A model generated the notes under the pieces. The model was not told where the DNA came from and did no database searches. It saw nothing but the letters and a program-made list of their open reading frames with translations. A DNA stretch of 64,000 nt from contig NZ_JAHWYN010000001.1 of assembly GCF_019351435.1 (NCBI RefSeq), positions 251,785 through 315,784 of the forward strand, read 5' to 3'. Shown here piece by piece: positions 54,366 to 62,143 of the stretch. Positions within the stretch are counted from its first letter, which is position 1. Each line of letters begins with the position of its first letter. The stretch comes from Flavobacterium taihuense (GTDB taxonomy: Bacteria; Bacteroidota; Bacteroidia; Flavobacteriales; Flavobacteriaceae). Made by a program: the position numbers and the translations under genes.

Positions 54366-55625
54366 TTATGATTTGTAATCTAATTTTTTTACCAAAACGC
54401 AAGCATTATGGCCACCAAAACCAAATGTGTTACTCATAACAACGTTCATTTCTCTTTTTTGAGCCACATTGAAAGTAAAGTTTAATTTTGGGTCAATATT
54501 TTCATCATCTGTAAAATGATTAATTGTTGGAGGGACAATTCCGTATTTCAATGAAAGTATACAAGATATAGCTTCGATAGCACCAGTGGCGCCAAGTAAG
54601 TGACCTGTCATTGATTTTGTTGAATTCAAATTCATAGTATAAGCATGCTCTCCAAAAACGTGCAGAATTGCTTTAGATTCTCCAATATCACCAAGCGGAG
54701 TTGAAGTTCCATGCATATTTACGCCATCCACATCAGTTGGTTCTAAGCCAGCATCTCTCAAACAGTTTAACATTACATTTTTAGCGCCTAATCCTTCAGG
54801 ATGTGGTGCGGTAATGTGATAAGCATCTGCCGACATTCCACCGCCGCCAATTTCACAATATATTTTTGCGCCACGAGCTACTGCATGTTCGTATTCTTCA
54901 AGAATTAAAGCTCCAGCACCTTCACCTAACACGAATCCGTCTCTGTCTTTATCCATAGGTCTGGAAGCTGTTTTTGGATCATCATTTCTGGTTGATAGGG
55001 CGTGCATAGCATTAAAACCGCCCATTCCAGCAATTGTTACGGCAGCTTCAGAACCACCAGTTACGATTGCGTCTGCATGACCAAGGCGTATGTAATTGAA
55101 AGCATCAATAATAGCATTTGTTGATGATGCGCAGGCCGAAACGGTTGTAAAGTTTGGGCCTCTAAATCCATATTTCATAGATATAAGTCCACCAGCAATA
55201 TCAGCAATCATTTTTGGGATGAAGAACGGATTGAATTTTGGAGTACCGTCACCAGCAGCATAATTAAGAACTTCTATTTGAAAGGTTTCTAATCCTCCAA
55301 TTCCTGAACCCCATATAACACCAACTCTGTCTTTGTTTAATTTGTCAAAATCAAAACCGGCATCGTTTACAGCTTGTTCAGATGCAACCATAGCGTATTG
55401 TGCGTAACGGTCCATTTTTCGGGCTTCTTTTCTGTCGATAAATTCTTCAACATTGAAGTTTTTTACTTCACAGGCAAATTTTGTTCTAAACTTTGAAGCA
55501 TCAAAATAAGTTATAGGTGCAGCTCCACTAACACCATTAATTAAACCATTCCAAAATTCTTCAATATTATTTCCAATGGGAGTAAGAGCACCAAGGCCTG
55601 TAACAACAACTCTTCTTAAAACCAT
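54366..55625 (-). CDS. fabF: Beta-ketoacyl-ACP synthase II
   Basis: Condenses malonyl-ACP with acyl-ACP in fatty acid elongation. The start at 55625 (MVLRRVVVTGLGALTPIGNN) gives 419 residues; ten additional codons upstream (Lys- and Asn-rich) are unlikely to be translated. The catalytic Cys-His-His triad is in TVSACASSTNAI, VNMHGTSTPLGD and NTFGFGGHNACV. Order acpP-fabF-rnc on the minus strand is the standard fatty-acid operon of the group. Confidence 0.96.
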   Translation of the reverse strand: MVLRRVVVTGLGALTPIGNNIEEFWNGLINGVSGAAPITYFDASKFRTKFACEVKNFNVEEFIDRKEARKMDRYAQYAMVASEQAVNDAGFDFDKLNKDRVGVIWGSGIGGLETFQIEVLNYAAGDGTPKFNPFFIPKMIADIAGGLISMKYGFRGPNFTTVSACASSTNAIIDAFNYIRLGHADAIVTGGSEAAVTIAGMGGFNAMHALSTRNDDPKTASRPMDKDRDGFVLGEGAGALILEEYEHAVARGAKIYCEIGGGGMSADAYHITAPHPEGLGAKNVMLNCLRDAGLEPTDVDGVNMHGTSTPLGDIGESKAILHVFGEHAYTMNLNSTKSMTGHLLGATGAIEAISCILSLKYGIVPPTINHFTDDENIDPKLNFTFNVAQKREMNVVMSNTFGFGGHNACVLVKKLDYKS

Positions 55626-55766
55626 AACGTTTTTATTTTTGTTATCTTTTAACAAATAAAGCCCATGCTTTCTATACTATAAAAAGTAACTAAAAGAGAC
55701 ATGGGTATTATAATGTAAATATAATGTGATTGAAATTCAATCGAAAATTAGTTAAATCAAATAATA

Positions 55767-55808
55767 ACACCCGATTCTTAAAACTTTAAAATTTTAGAAA
55801 TCGGGTGT
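55767..55808. promoter_or_regulatory. Hairpin between acpP and fabF
   Basis: ACACCCGATT (55767-55776) and AATCGGGTGT (55799-55808) form a 10-bp stem around a 22-base AT-rich loop. The minus-strand side lacks a T tract, so it is not a typical terminator. It may reduce fabF relative to the abundant acpP message or protect the acpP mRNA 3' end. Confidence 0.5.
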
Positions 55809-55815
55809 GTCATTA

Positions 55816-56052
55816 TTATTTTTTAGCTTCCTCGATGTAAGAGATAGCTTGACCTACAGTAGCAATGTTTTCTGCTTGATCGTCTGGAATTTGAATATCA
55901 AATTCTTTTTCGAATTCCATAATAAGCTCAACAGTGTCTAATGAGTCAGCTCCCAAATCATTAGTGAAGCTTGCTTCTGTTACAACTTCGTTTTCGTCAA
56001 CACCTAATTTGTCTACGATAATCGCTTTTACTCTTGATGCAATGTCTGACAT
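55816..56052 (-). CDS. acpP: Acyl carrier protein
   Basis: A 78-residue carrier for fatty acid synthesis. The phosphopantetheine attachment serine is Ser37 in [21 protein letters not shown]. It is strongly acidic, as expected. A consensus promoter lies 31 bases upstream. A hairpin and 190 bases separate it from fabF. Confidence 0.97.
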   Translation of the reverse strand: MSDIASRVKAIIVDKLGVDENEVVTEASFTNDLGADSLDTVELIMEFEKEFDIQIPDDQAENIATVGQAISYIEEAKK

Positions 56053-56083
56053 AATCTTTTAATTTTAGAATTTAATTTGTTGG

Positions 56084-56113
56084 CAAAAATAAAACAACTT
56101 TATTTTAAAACAA
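56084..56113 (-). promoter_or_regulatory. acpP promoter
   Basis: On the minus strand TTG (56111-56113), 19 bases, TATTTTTG (56084-56091). Exact consensus. Confidence 0.7.
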
Positions 56114-56230
56114 CTATTTAGTGAATAAATGTGTGTACTAATTTATAAAATTTATTTGAACAAAGATTTCTTAAATCTATTTATTTTCGTTTTTTATTCC
56201 TTTTTTTGCATAAATTTAAACGAATGAATT

Positions 56231-56800
56231 ATGAAAAGAATACTGATATTTGCGTCTGGATCGGGGACTAACGCTGAAAATATTATAAAATATTTTGGCA
56301 GTAGAGCTACTGGAACTGTGGTGGCAGTTTTTTCAAATAATTCAAATGCAACGGTTCTTGATAAAGCAAAAAAATTAAATGTTCCAACGGTTGTTTTCTC
56401 AAGAGAAGAATTAAATAAAGGAAAAGTATTACAAAAAGTTAATAATTTTCAACCTGATTTGATAGTCTTAGCTGGTTTTTTATTAAAATTTCCGGAAAAT
56501 TTGATCGAAGCTTATCCAAATCGCATTATAAATATACATCCCGCCCTGTTGCCAAAATTTGGTGGAAAAGGAATGTATGGCATGCATATTCATAAAGCGG
56601 TAGTCGAAAATAATGAAAAAGAAACAGGAATTAGTATTCATTATGTAAACGAGAATTATGATGAAGGGAATATTATATTTCAGCATAGTGTAGTTCTTTC
56701 TGAAAATGATACCCCAGAATCAGTTGCTGAAAAAATTCATACATTAGAACAACAACATTTTCCAGAGGTTATTGAAAAACTTCTAACTTCTAACCTCTAA
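56231..56800 (+). CDS. purN: Phosphoribosylglycinamide formyltransferase
   Basis: Third step of purine synthesis, transferring formyl from 10-formyl-THF to GAR. The 189-residue protein begins MKRILIFASGSGTNAENII. The catalytic residues are in NIHPALLPKFGGKGMYG (Asn, His) and HYVNENYDEGNIIFQ (Asp). The rnhA gene follows 9 bases downstream. purF, the first enzyme of the pathway, is 1.6 kb away in the same direction. Confidence 0.95.
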   Translation: MKRILIFASGSGTNAENIIKYFGSRATGTVVAVFSNNSNATVLDKAKKLNVPTVVFSREELNKGKVLQKVNNFQPDLIVLAGFLLKFPENLIEAYPNRIINIHPALLPKFGGKGMYGMHIHKAVVENNEKETGISIHYVNENYDEGNIIFQHSVVLSENDTPESVAEKIHTLEQQHFPEVIEKLLTSNL

Positions 56801-56809
56801 TTTTATACT

Positions 56810-57289
56810 TTGGACTACGATGTACATATATATACCGATGGTGCTGCCAAAGGAAATCCCGGTAATGGTGGTTATGGTGTTGTCATGGAATGGGTAGGTA
56901 AACCTTATAAAAAAGAATTTTACGAGGGTTTTCGATATACTACCAATAATAGAATGGAGCTTTTGGCTGTTATTGTCGGATTGGAAAAGCTAAAAAAAGA
57001 AAACACATCGGTTTTGGTTGTTTCTGATTCAAAGTATGTTGTGGATTCGGTTCAAAAAAAATGGGTCTTTGGTTGGGAAAAAAAAGGGTTTGCAGATAGG
57101 AAAAATCCTGATTTGTGGAAAAGATTTCTAATTGTTTACAGAAAACACAAAGTCGATTTCAAATGGATTAAAGGTCATAACAATCATCCTCAAAACGAAA
57201 GATGCGATGAATTGGCTGTAATAGCTTCTATGCAAAAGCAACTTTCTGTTGATGCTTTTTATGAAAAGGAAGAGGGAAAACTTTTGTGA
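56810..57289 (+). CDS. rnhA: Ribonuclease HI
   Basis: Cuts the RNA strand of RNA-DNA hybrids. The 159-residue protein starts at a TTG (56810-56812), because no ATG lies near and the conserved N-terminus begins MDYDVHIYTDGAAKGNPGNG. The catalytic acidic residues are Asp10 (YTDGA), Glu in NNRMELLAV, Asp in VVSDSKYV and Asp in NERCDELAV. The TTG follows the purN stop by 9 bases. Confidence 0.93.
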   Translation: MDYDVHIYTDGAAKGNPGNGGYGVVMEWVGKPYKKEFYEGFRYTTNNRMELLAVIVGLEKLKKENTSVLVVSDSKYVVDSVQKKWVFGWEKKGFADRKNPDLWKRFLIVYRKHKVDFKWIKGHNNHPQNERCDELAVIASMQKQLSVDAFYEKEEGKLL

Positions 57290-57310
57290 AAACTTTGAGA
57301 TATTTACCCT

Positions 57311-57341
57311 TTGCAATATTGCAACTTAAGGACTATCTTTG
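57311..57341 (+). promoter_or_regulatory. Promoter of the PfkB-family kinase gene
   Basis: TTG at 57311-57313, 20 bases, TATCTTTG at 57334-57341, then CACC. Exact match to the flavobacterial consensus, 24 bases before the ATG. Confidence 0.75.
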
Positions 57342-57364
57342 CACCCTAATTCGAAACTCATATA

Positions 57365-58288
57365 ATGAATAAATTATTGATTGTTGGAACAGTAGCTTTC
57401 GACGCAATTGAAACTCCTTTTGGGAAAACAGATAAAATTCTAGGGGGAGCAGCAACGTATATAGGGATATCGGCTTCTTTTTTCGACGTTCAATCGGCTA
57501 TAGTTTCTGTAGTTGGTGATGATTTTCCACAAGAATATCTTGATTTGTTAACAGATAGAAAAATTGATATTTCTGGAATCGAAGTTGTCAAAGGTGGGAA
57601 AACTTTTTTCTGGAGTGGATTGTATCACAACGATTTAAATTCAAGAGATACGTTGGTAACAGAACTTAATGTTTTGGCTGATTTTCAACCTAAAGTTCCT
57701 CAAGACTATAAAAATGCGGAAATTGTGATGTTAGGTAACCTTCATCCTTTAGTGCAAAGCAGTGTTTTGGACCAAATGGAAACCAAACCGAAATTAGTTG
57801 TTCTTGATACTATGAATTTTTGGATGGATTGTGCATTACCTGAATTATTAGACATCATCAAAAGAGTGGATGTAATCACAATAAATGATGAAGAAGCCCG
57901 TCAGCTTTCAGGAGAGTATTCTTTGGTTAAAGCAGCTGCAAAAATTCACCAAATGGGACCAAAATATGTTGTAATCAAAAAAGGAGAACATGGAGCATTA
58001 TTGTTTCATGGAGAAGAAGTTTTCTTTGCACCTGCATTGCCATTAGAAGAAGTCTTTGATCCAACTGGAGCGGGAGATACTTTTGCAGGTGGTTTTTCAG
58101 GATTTATTGCACAGAGTGAAAATGTTTCATTCGATAATATGAAAAAAGCAATAATCTATGGTTCTAATTTAGCTTCTTTTAGTGTGGAAAAATTTGGAAC
58201 AGAAAGAATGATTGACTTAGATAAACATGAAGTGGTCTCAAGGTTGAAACAGTTCAAATCTCTGACCCAGTTTGATATAGAATTATAA
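57365..58288 (+). CDS. PfkB-family carbohydrate kinase
   Basis: A 307-residue ribokinase-like enzyme. The N-terminal substrate motif is GGAATYIGISASFFD and the C-terminal ATP site FDPTGAGDTFAGGFSGFIA, with catalytic Asp238. The N-terminus MNKLLIVGTVAFDAIETPFGK is typical. The substrate (sugar, nucleoside or other alcohol) cannot be told from sequence. It lies between rnhA and purF, with its own promoter and terminator, so a link to purine metabolism is possible but unproven. Confidence 0.9.
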   Translation: MNKLLIVGTVAFDAIETPFGKTDKILGGAATYIGISASFFDVQSAIVSVVGDDFPQEYLDLLTDRKIDISGIEVVKGGKTFFWSGLYHNDLNSRDTLVTELNVLADFQPKVPQDYKNAEIVMLGNLHPLVQSSVLDQMETKPKLVVLDTMNFWMDCALPELLDIIKRVDVITINDEEARQLSGEYSLVKAAAKIHQMGPKYVVIKKGEHGALLFHGEEVFFAPALPLEEVFDPTGAGDTFAGGFSGFIAQSENVSFDNMKKAIIYGSNLASFSVEKFGTERMIDLDKHEVVSRLKQFKSLTQFDIEL

Positions 58289-58295
58289 AGTTCTT

Positions 58296-58319
58296 AAGCC
58301 TCTATATGAGGCTTTTTTT
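58296..58319 (+). terminator. Terminator of the PfkB-family kinase gene
   Basis: AAGCCTC (58296-58302) and GAGGCTT (58308-58314) form the stem, TATAT the loop, and seven T are at the end. Confidence 0.85.
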
Positions 58320-58426
58320 AATTAGTACAGTCAATATTTATAAGAAAGAGTACGAATTTGCATCGTATTTGGTCAAATAATAAAGGGAGACACCATTAAA
58401 TACCAATAACTACAAACAAAAAAACA

Positions 58427-60325
58427 ATGAGCGACGCTTTAAAACACGAATGTGGGATAGCATTAGTTAGACTTTTAAAACCTCTTGAATTTTATAAAGA
58501 AAAGTACGGTACTGCTTTCTATGGCATACAAAAAATGTATTTGATGATGGAGAAACAGCATAACCGCGGTCAAGACGGTGCTGGTTTTGCAAGTATAAAA
58601 ATGGATGTGGAGCCTGGTGAAAGATACATTAGTCGTGTGCGTTCCAATCATGCACAGCCCATTCAAGATGTTTTCAAACAAATAAACGAAAGAATAAACG
58701 AAGAAATGGTTGCTCATCCTGAATATGCGGATGATGTGCCACAACTTAAAGCCAATATTCCGTACATAGGAGAATTGTTTTTGGGGCACGTTCGGTATGG
58801 AACTTTTGGAAAAAATAGCATCGAAAGCGTTCATCCTTTTTTACGTCAAAGTAACTGGATGCATCGAAACCTTATTTTGGCAGGAAATTTCAACATGACC
58901 AATGTAAAAGAACTTTTTCAAAACTTAGTTGAATTAGGACAGCATCCTAAAGAGATGGCTGATACTGTAACTGTAATGGAAAAAATTGGTCATTTTCTGG
59001 ACAAAGAAGTGATGCAATTGTATCAAGACTGTAAAATGATGGGATTGTCAAAAAGAGAAGCCTCGCCAGTTATTGCAGAAAGATTGGATATTGCTAAAAT
59101 ATTAACTCGTTCTTCCAAAAATTTGGACGGCGGATATGCTATGGCAGGGCTTTTGGGTCATGGTGATGCTTTTGTTTTTAGAGATCCAGCAGGAATTCGT
59201 CCAGCTTATTTCTATCAAGATGACGAGGTTGTTGTTGTAGCTTCTGAGCGACCAGTAATACAAACCGTTTTTAATGTTCCTTTTGATAAAGTAAAAGAAA
59301 TTGATCCTGGAAGTGCATTGATAATTAAGAAGAACGGTGATGTTTCTATGAAAGAGATTCTTACTCCAACGGTAAAGAAAGCCTGTTCATTTGAACGTAT
59401 CTATTTTTCAAGAGGAAGTGATGCAGAAATCTATCAAGAAAGAAAGAATTTAGGAAAATTGATTTTACCTGCGGTATTAGAGTCGATCGATAGCGATACT
59501 GATAATACTGTTTTCTCATACATTCCTAATACAGCAGAAACTTCTTTTTACGGATTAGTGGAGGCAGCTCAAGACTTTTTGAATCAGAGAAAGAAAAATT
59601 TTATTCTTGAAAACAAAGATAAGTTAACGGTTGACTCTTTAGAAAAATTACTATCTGTAAAAATCAGAACCGAAAAAGTTGCCATAAAAGATGCTAAACT
59701 GAGGACTTTTATTACTGAAGACAGCAGTAGAGATGACTTAGTGGCTCACGTTTATGATGTTACTTACGGAGTAATAAAGCCAACAGACAATCTAGTTATA
59801 ATTGATGATAGTATTGTAAGAGGAACAACTCTTAAAATGAGTATCATTAAAATGATGGATCGTTTGAATCCAAAAAGAATTGTGATTGTTTCATCGGCAC
59901 CTCAAATACGTTTTCCTGATTGTTATGGAATTGATATGGCAAAACTGGAAGGATTAGTTGCTTTTAGAGCAGCTTTGGAGTTGTTAAAAGAAAGAAATTT
60001 GTACCACATTGTTGACGAAGTATACACAAAATGTAAAGCACAGGAAAATTATCACGACAATGATGTGGTGAATTATGTTACAGCGATATATGAACCATTT
60101 ACGCCTCAAGAAGTTTCAGATAAAATTGCTGAAATGCTTAGTTCGCCTGAGATTAAAGCAGAAGTGAAAATTATTTTCCAAACAGTTGAAGATTTGCATA
60201 TTGCCTGTCCAAAAAATTTAGGAGATTGGTATTTTACCGGAGATTATCCAACTCCAGGTGGAAATCGAGTGGTTAATAGAGCATTCATGAATTTCTATGA
60301 AGGAAAAGACGCTAGAGCATATTAA
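58427..60325 (+). CDS. purF: Amidophosphoribosyltransferase (glutamine PRPP amidotransferase)
   Basis: First committed step of purine synthesis. The 632-residue protein is longer than the ~505 of enterobacterial PurF. The class II glutaminase nucleophile is Cys9 (MSDALKHECGIALV), preceded by a short propeptide that would be removed. KQHNRGQDGAGFASI and GHVRYGTFGKNSIESVHPF complete the glutaminase site. The phosphoribosyltransferase motif is LVIIDDSIVRGTTLKMSI near residue 465. The ~90-residue C-terminal extension contains DLHIACPKNLGDWYFTGDYPTPGG, typical of the Bacteroidota form. The small-RNA array starts about 80 bases after the stop. Confidence 0.94.
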   Translation: MSDALKHECGIALVRLLKPLEFYKEKYGTAFYGIQKMYLMMEKQHNRGQDGAGFASIKMDVEPGERYISRVRSNHAQPIQDVFKQINERINEEMVAHPEYADDVPQLKANIPYIGELFLGHVRYGTFGKNSIESVHPFLRQSNWMHRNLILAGNFNMTNVKELFQNLVELGQHPKEMADTVTVMEKIGHFLDKEVMQLYQDCKMMGLSKREASPVIAERLDIAKILTRSSKNLDGGYAMAGLLGHGDAFVFRDPAGIRPAYFYQDDEVVVVASERPVIQTVFNVPFDKVKEIDPGSALIIKKNGDVSMKEILTPTVKKACSFERIYFSRGSDAEIYQERKNLGKLILPAVLESIDSDTDNTVFSYIPNTAETSFYGLVEAAQDFLNQRKKNFILENKDKLTVDSLEKLLSVKIRTEKVAIKDAKLRTFITEDSSRDDLVAHVYDVTYGVIKPTDNLVIIDDSIVRGTTLKMSIIKMMDRLNPKRIVIVSSAPQIRFPDCYGIDMAKLEGLVAFRAALELLKERNLYHIVDEVYTKCKAQENYHDNDVVNYVTAIYEPFTPQEVSDKIAEMLSSPEIKAEVKIIFQTVEDLHIACPKNLGDWYFTGDYPTPGGNRVVNRAFMNFYEGKDARAY

Positions 60326-60416
60326 TGTTTGGGATTAAAGAATTGCTGATAAACGGGTTTATGAGTGATTTGTCGAGTTTATTTTAAAAGTTATGAATCT
60401 CAAAGTATATTTGCCG

Positions 60417-60489
60417 CACCATGATTTAGTAGGTTAAGTTTATGGTAGATTTGGGGCAAAAAGGGTGAAAGTAAAATTTCACCTTTTTT
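60417..60489 (+). ncRNA. Array small RNA, copy 1
   Basis: The -7 element is TATATTTG at 60406-60413. The conserved core TAGTAGGTTAAGTTTATGG and GATTTGGGGCAAAAAGGG is present. The first hairpin is weaker here: the 5' arm reads GCACCATGA, leaving one mismatch and one G-U pair with TTATGGTAG. The terminator stem is GGTGAAA (60464-60470) / TTTCACC (60477-60483) with six T. Confidence 0.7.
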
Positions 60490-60657
60490 ATTGAAATAAA
60501 GTCAGGCTTTTCATTTTTGAATAGGTTTGATTAGAGTAAATCTGGTTGTTAAATCAAATTAAATATTTTGAAAATCAATAAAATAACTTCTAATCGAGTA
60601 TTTTGTACATTTATCGAATATATTTTAAAAGTAACAAATGTCAAAGTATATTTGACT

Positions 60658-60731
60658 ACCATAATTTTTAGTAGGTTAAGTTTATGGTAGATTTGGGGCA
60701 AAAAGGGTGAAAGTAAAATTTCACCTTTTTT
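60658..60731 (+). ncRNA. Array small RNA, copy 2
   Basis: The -7 element is TATATTTG at 60647-60654. Hairpin 1 is perfect over nine pairs: CTACCATAA (60656-60664) with TTATGGTAG (60682-60690); the transcript start may lie just inside its 5' arm. The terminator is GGTGAAA (60706-60712) / TTTCACC (60719-60725) and six T. Confidence 0.75.
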
Positions 60732-60881
60732 ATTGGAATAAAATCAAGTTTTCTTTGGATAAATTAAGAGTAAAATAACAAGTTAAATATTCTGAAAATC
60801 AATAAATTAGTAAATAAACGAGTATTTGGGATGTTCATCGAAAATATTTTTAGAATAACAATTACCGACGTACATTTGACT

Positions 60882-60954
60882 ACCATAATTTTAGTAGGTT
60901 AAGTTTATGGTAGATTTGGGGCAAAAAGGGTGAAAGTAAAATTTCACCTTTTTT
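60882..60954 (+). ncRNA. Array small RNA, copy 3
   Basis: The -7 element is TACATTTG at 60871-60878; it differs from the others only at a free position of TAnnTTTG. Hairpin 1 arms are 60880-60888 and 60905-60913. The terminator is GGTGAAA (60929-60935) / TTTCACC (60942-60948) and six T. Confidence 0.75.
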
Positions 60955-61069
60955 ATTGGAATAAAATTAATTTAAAATACTGAAAATCAATTAATTAGTA
61001 ATTAAACGAATATTTGTGACTTTCATCGAAAATAATTTTATACTAGTTAAGTTCAAAGTATATTTGACT

Positions 61070-61143
61070 ACCATAATTTTTAGTAGGTTAAGTTTATGGT
61101 AGATTTGGGGCAAAAAGGGTGGAAGTAAAATTCCGCCTTTTTT
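61070..61143 (+). ncRNA. Array small RNA, copy 4
   Basis: The -7 element is TATATTTG at 61059-61066. Hairpin 1 arms are 61068-61076 and 61094-61102. The terminator arms are GGTGGAA (61118-61124) / TTCCGCC (61131-61137): the A-to-G change on the left is matched by T-to-C on the right, a compensatory change, plus one new G-U pair. Confidence 0.75.
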
Positions 61144-61251
61144 ATTGGAATAAAGTCTAAAGAAAGGAAACAGGAAAAAGGATCAAAAAAAATAGACGAA
61201 CAAACTTTTCAGTCCATTCGTCTATCATCTAAAAATCTATTGTCTTTTTGA

Positions 61252-61860
61252 CTATTTCTCTAAAGCAAAACGTCTAGACACTTCAGTCCAGTTAATTACA
61301 TTGAAGAAAGCTTCAATATAATCCGGTCTTCTGTTTTGATAGTGTAAGTAATAAGCATGTTCCCAAACATCCATAGCAAGTATTGGAGTTCCACCACAAC
61401 CTACTTCTGGCATCAATGGGTTGTCTTGATTTGGAGTTCCACAAATGTCGAGTTTACCACCTTTTTGCACACATAACCAAGCCCATCCTGAACCGAATTG
61501 TGTAACTCCAGCCTTTGAAAATTTAGCTTTAAATTCTTCAAAAGTACCAAATGAACTTTCAATAGCATCTAGTAATTCACCAGTTGGCAATCCACCTCCA
61601 TTTGGAGACATTACAGTCCAAAACAAGTTATGGTTGTAAAAACCACCACCATTATTTCGTACCGCAGTATTCGTTTTATCAAGGTTAATTAAGATATTTT
61701 CAATTGTTTTTCCTTCCAAATCAGTCCCAGCAATAGCTGCATTCAAATTTGTTGTATAAGCATTGTGATGTTTTGAATGGTGAATTTCCATTGTACGAGC
61801 ATCAATATGAGGTTCTAATGCGTCATACGCATAAGGTAATTGTGGTAATTCAAAAGCCAT
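61252..61860 (-). CDS. Iron/manganese superoxide dismutase
   Basis: Converts superoxide to peroxide and oxygen. The 202-residue protein has the four metal ligands: His27 in MEIHHSKHH, His in [11 protein letters not shown], and Asp and His in [34 protein letters not shown] is typical of the family; the metal cannot be told securely from sequence. On the minus strand a TAATTTTG element (61896-61903) lies upstream. Confidence 0.95.
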   Translation of the reverse strand: MAFELPQLPYAYDALEPHIDARTMEIHHSKHHNAYTTNLNAAIAGTDLEGKTIENILINLDKTNTAVRNNGGGFYNHNLFWTVMSPNGGGLPTGELLDAIESSFGTFEEFKAKFSKAGVTQFGSGWAWLCVQKGGKLDICGTPNQDNPLMPEVGCGGTPILAMDVWEHAYYLHYQNRRPDYIEAFFNVINWTEVSRRFALEK

Positions 61861-61996
61861 AATATAGTTGTTTAATGATTTATAAATATTTTATTCAAAA
61901 TTAAACATTTAACTTTGGAATATAAAATTCTATTTTGTTATAATTTCATCAAATAAAATGATAATACAATTCTGATTATATAAACCCTAGTAATTA

Positions 61997-62079
61997 GGAG
62001 CTATTTCCCGCTATTCGTTGCAATCTTTTCTTTTTTAAAAGAAAAAAGAAAAGGATTTTCACTACTATCGGGGCTAGGG
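61997..62079. repeat. Dispersed intergenic repeat, family A, copy 4
   Basis: It begins GGAGCTATTTCCCGCTATTCG, contains TCTTTTCTTTTTT / AAAAGAAAAAAGAAAAGGA as pairing arms and ends CTATCGGGGCTAGGG. It is most similar to copy 1 (14903-14982). The rest of the 283-base gap between sod and the helicase gene contains nothing that I recognise. Confidence 0.75.
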
Positions 62080-62143
62080 CATTTCGGATTTCAAGAATCT
62101 TTAGTGTAAATCAGAAGTCTAAAATCGTTAATCTAAAATCCAA

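Larger units (their letters stand above)
60406..61143 (+). repeat. Tandem array of four promoter-RNA-terminator units
   Basis: The 926-base gap between purF and sod holds four copies of one unit. The -7 elements begin at 60406, 60647, 60871 and 61059, so repeat lengths are 241, 224 and 188 bases. Each unit has a TAnnTTTG element, a conserved ~73-base transcribed segment and a T-tailed terminator. The DNA between units is more diverged but still related (AAATATT(T/C)TGAAAATCAAT and AACGA(G/A)TATTT blocks), showing ancient tandem duplication with selection on the RNA part. Confidence 0.9.

Noticed and set aside
60326..60490. Purine riboswitch or purF attenuator
   Set aside because: The elements lie after purF and not before a purine gene, and lack any purine aptamer core I can recognise.
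60326..61251. CRISPR array in the purF-sod gap
   Set aside because: Repeats are ~73 nt plus promoter, units are 188-241 bases, and the spacers are related to one another; there are no cas genes.
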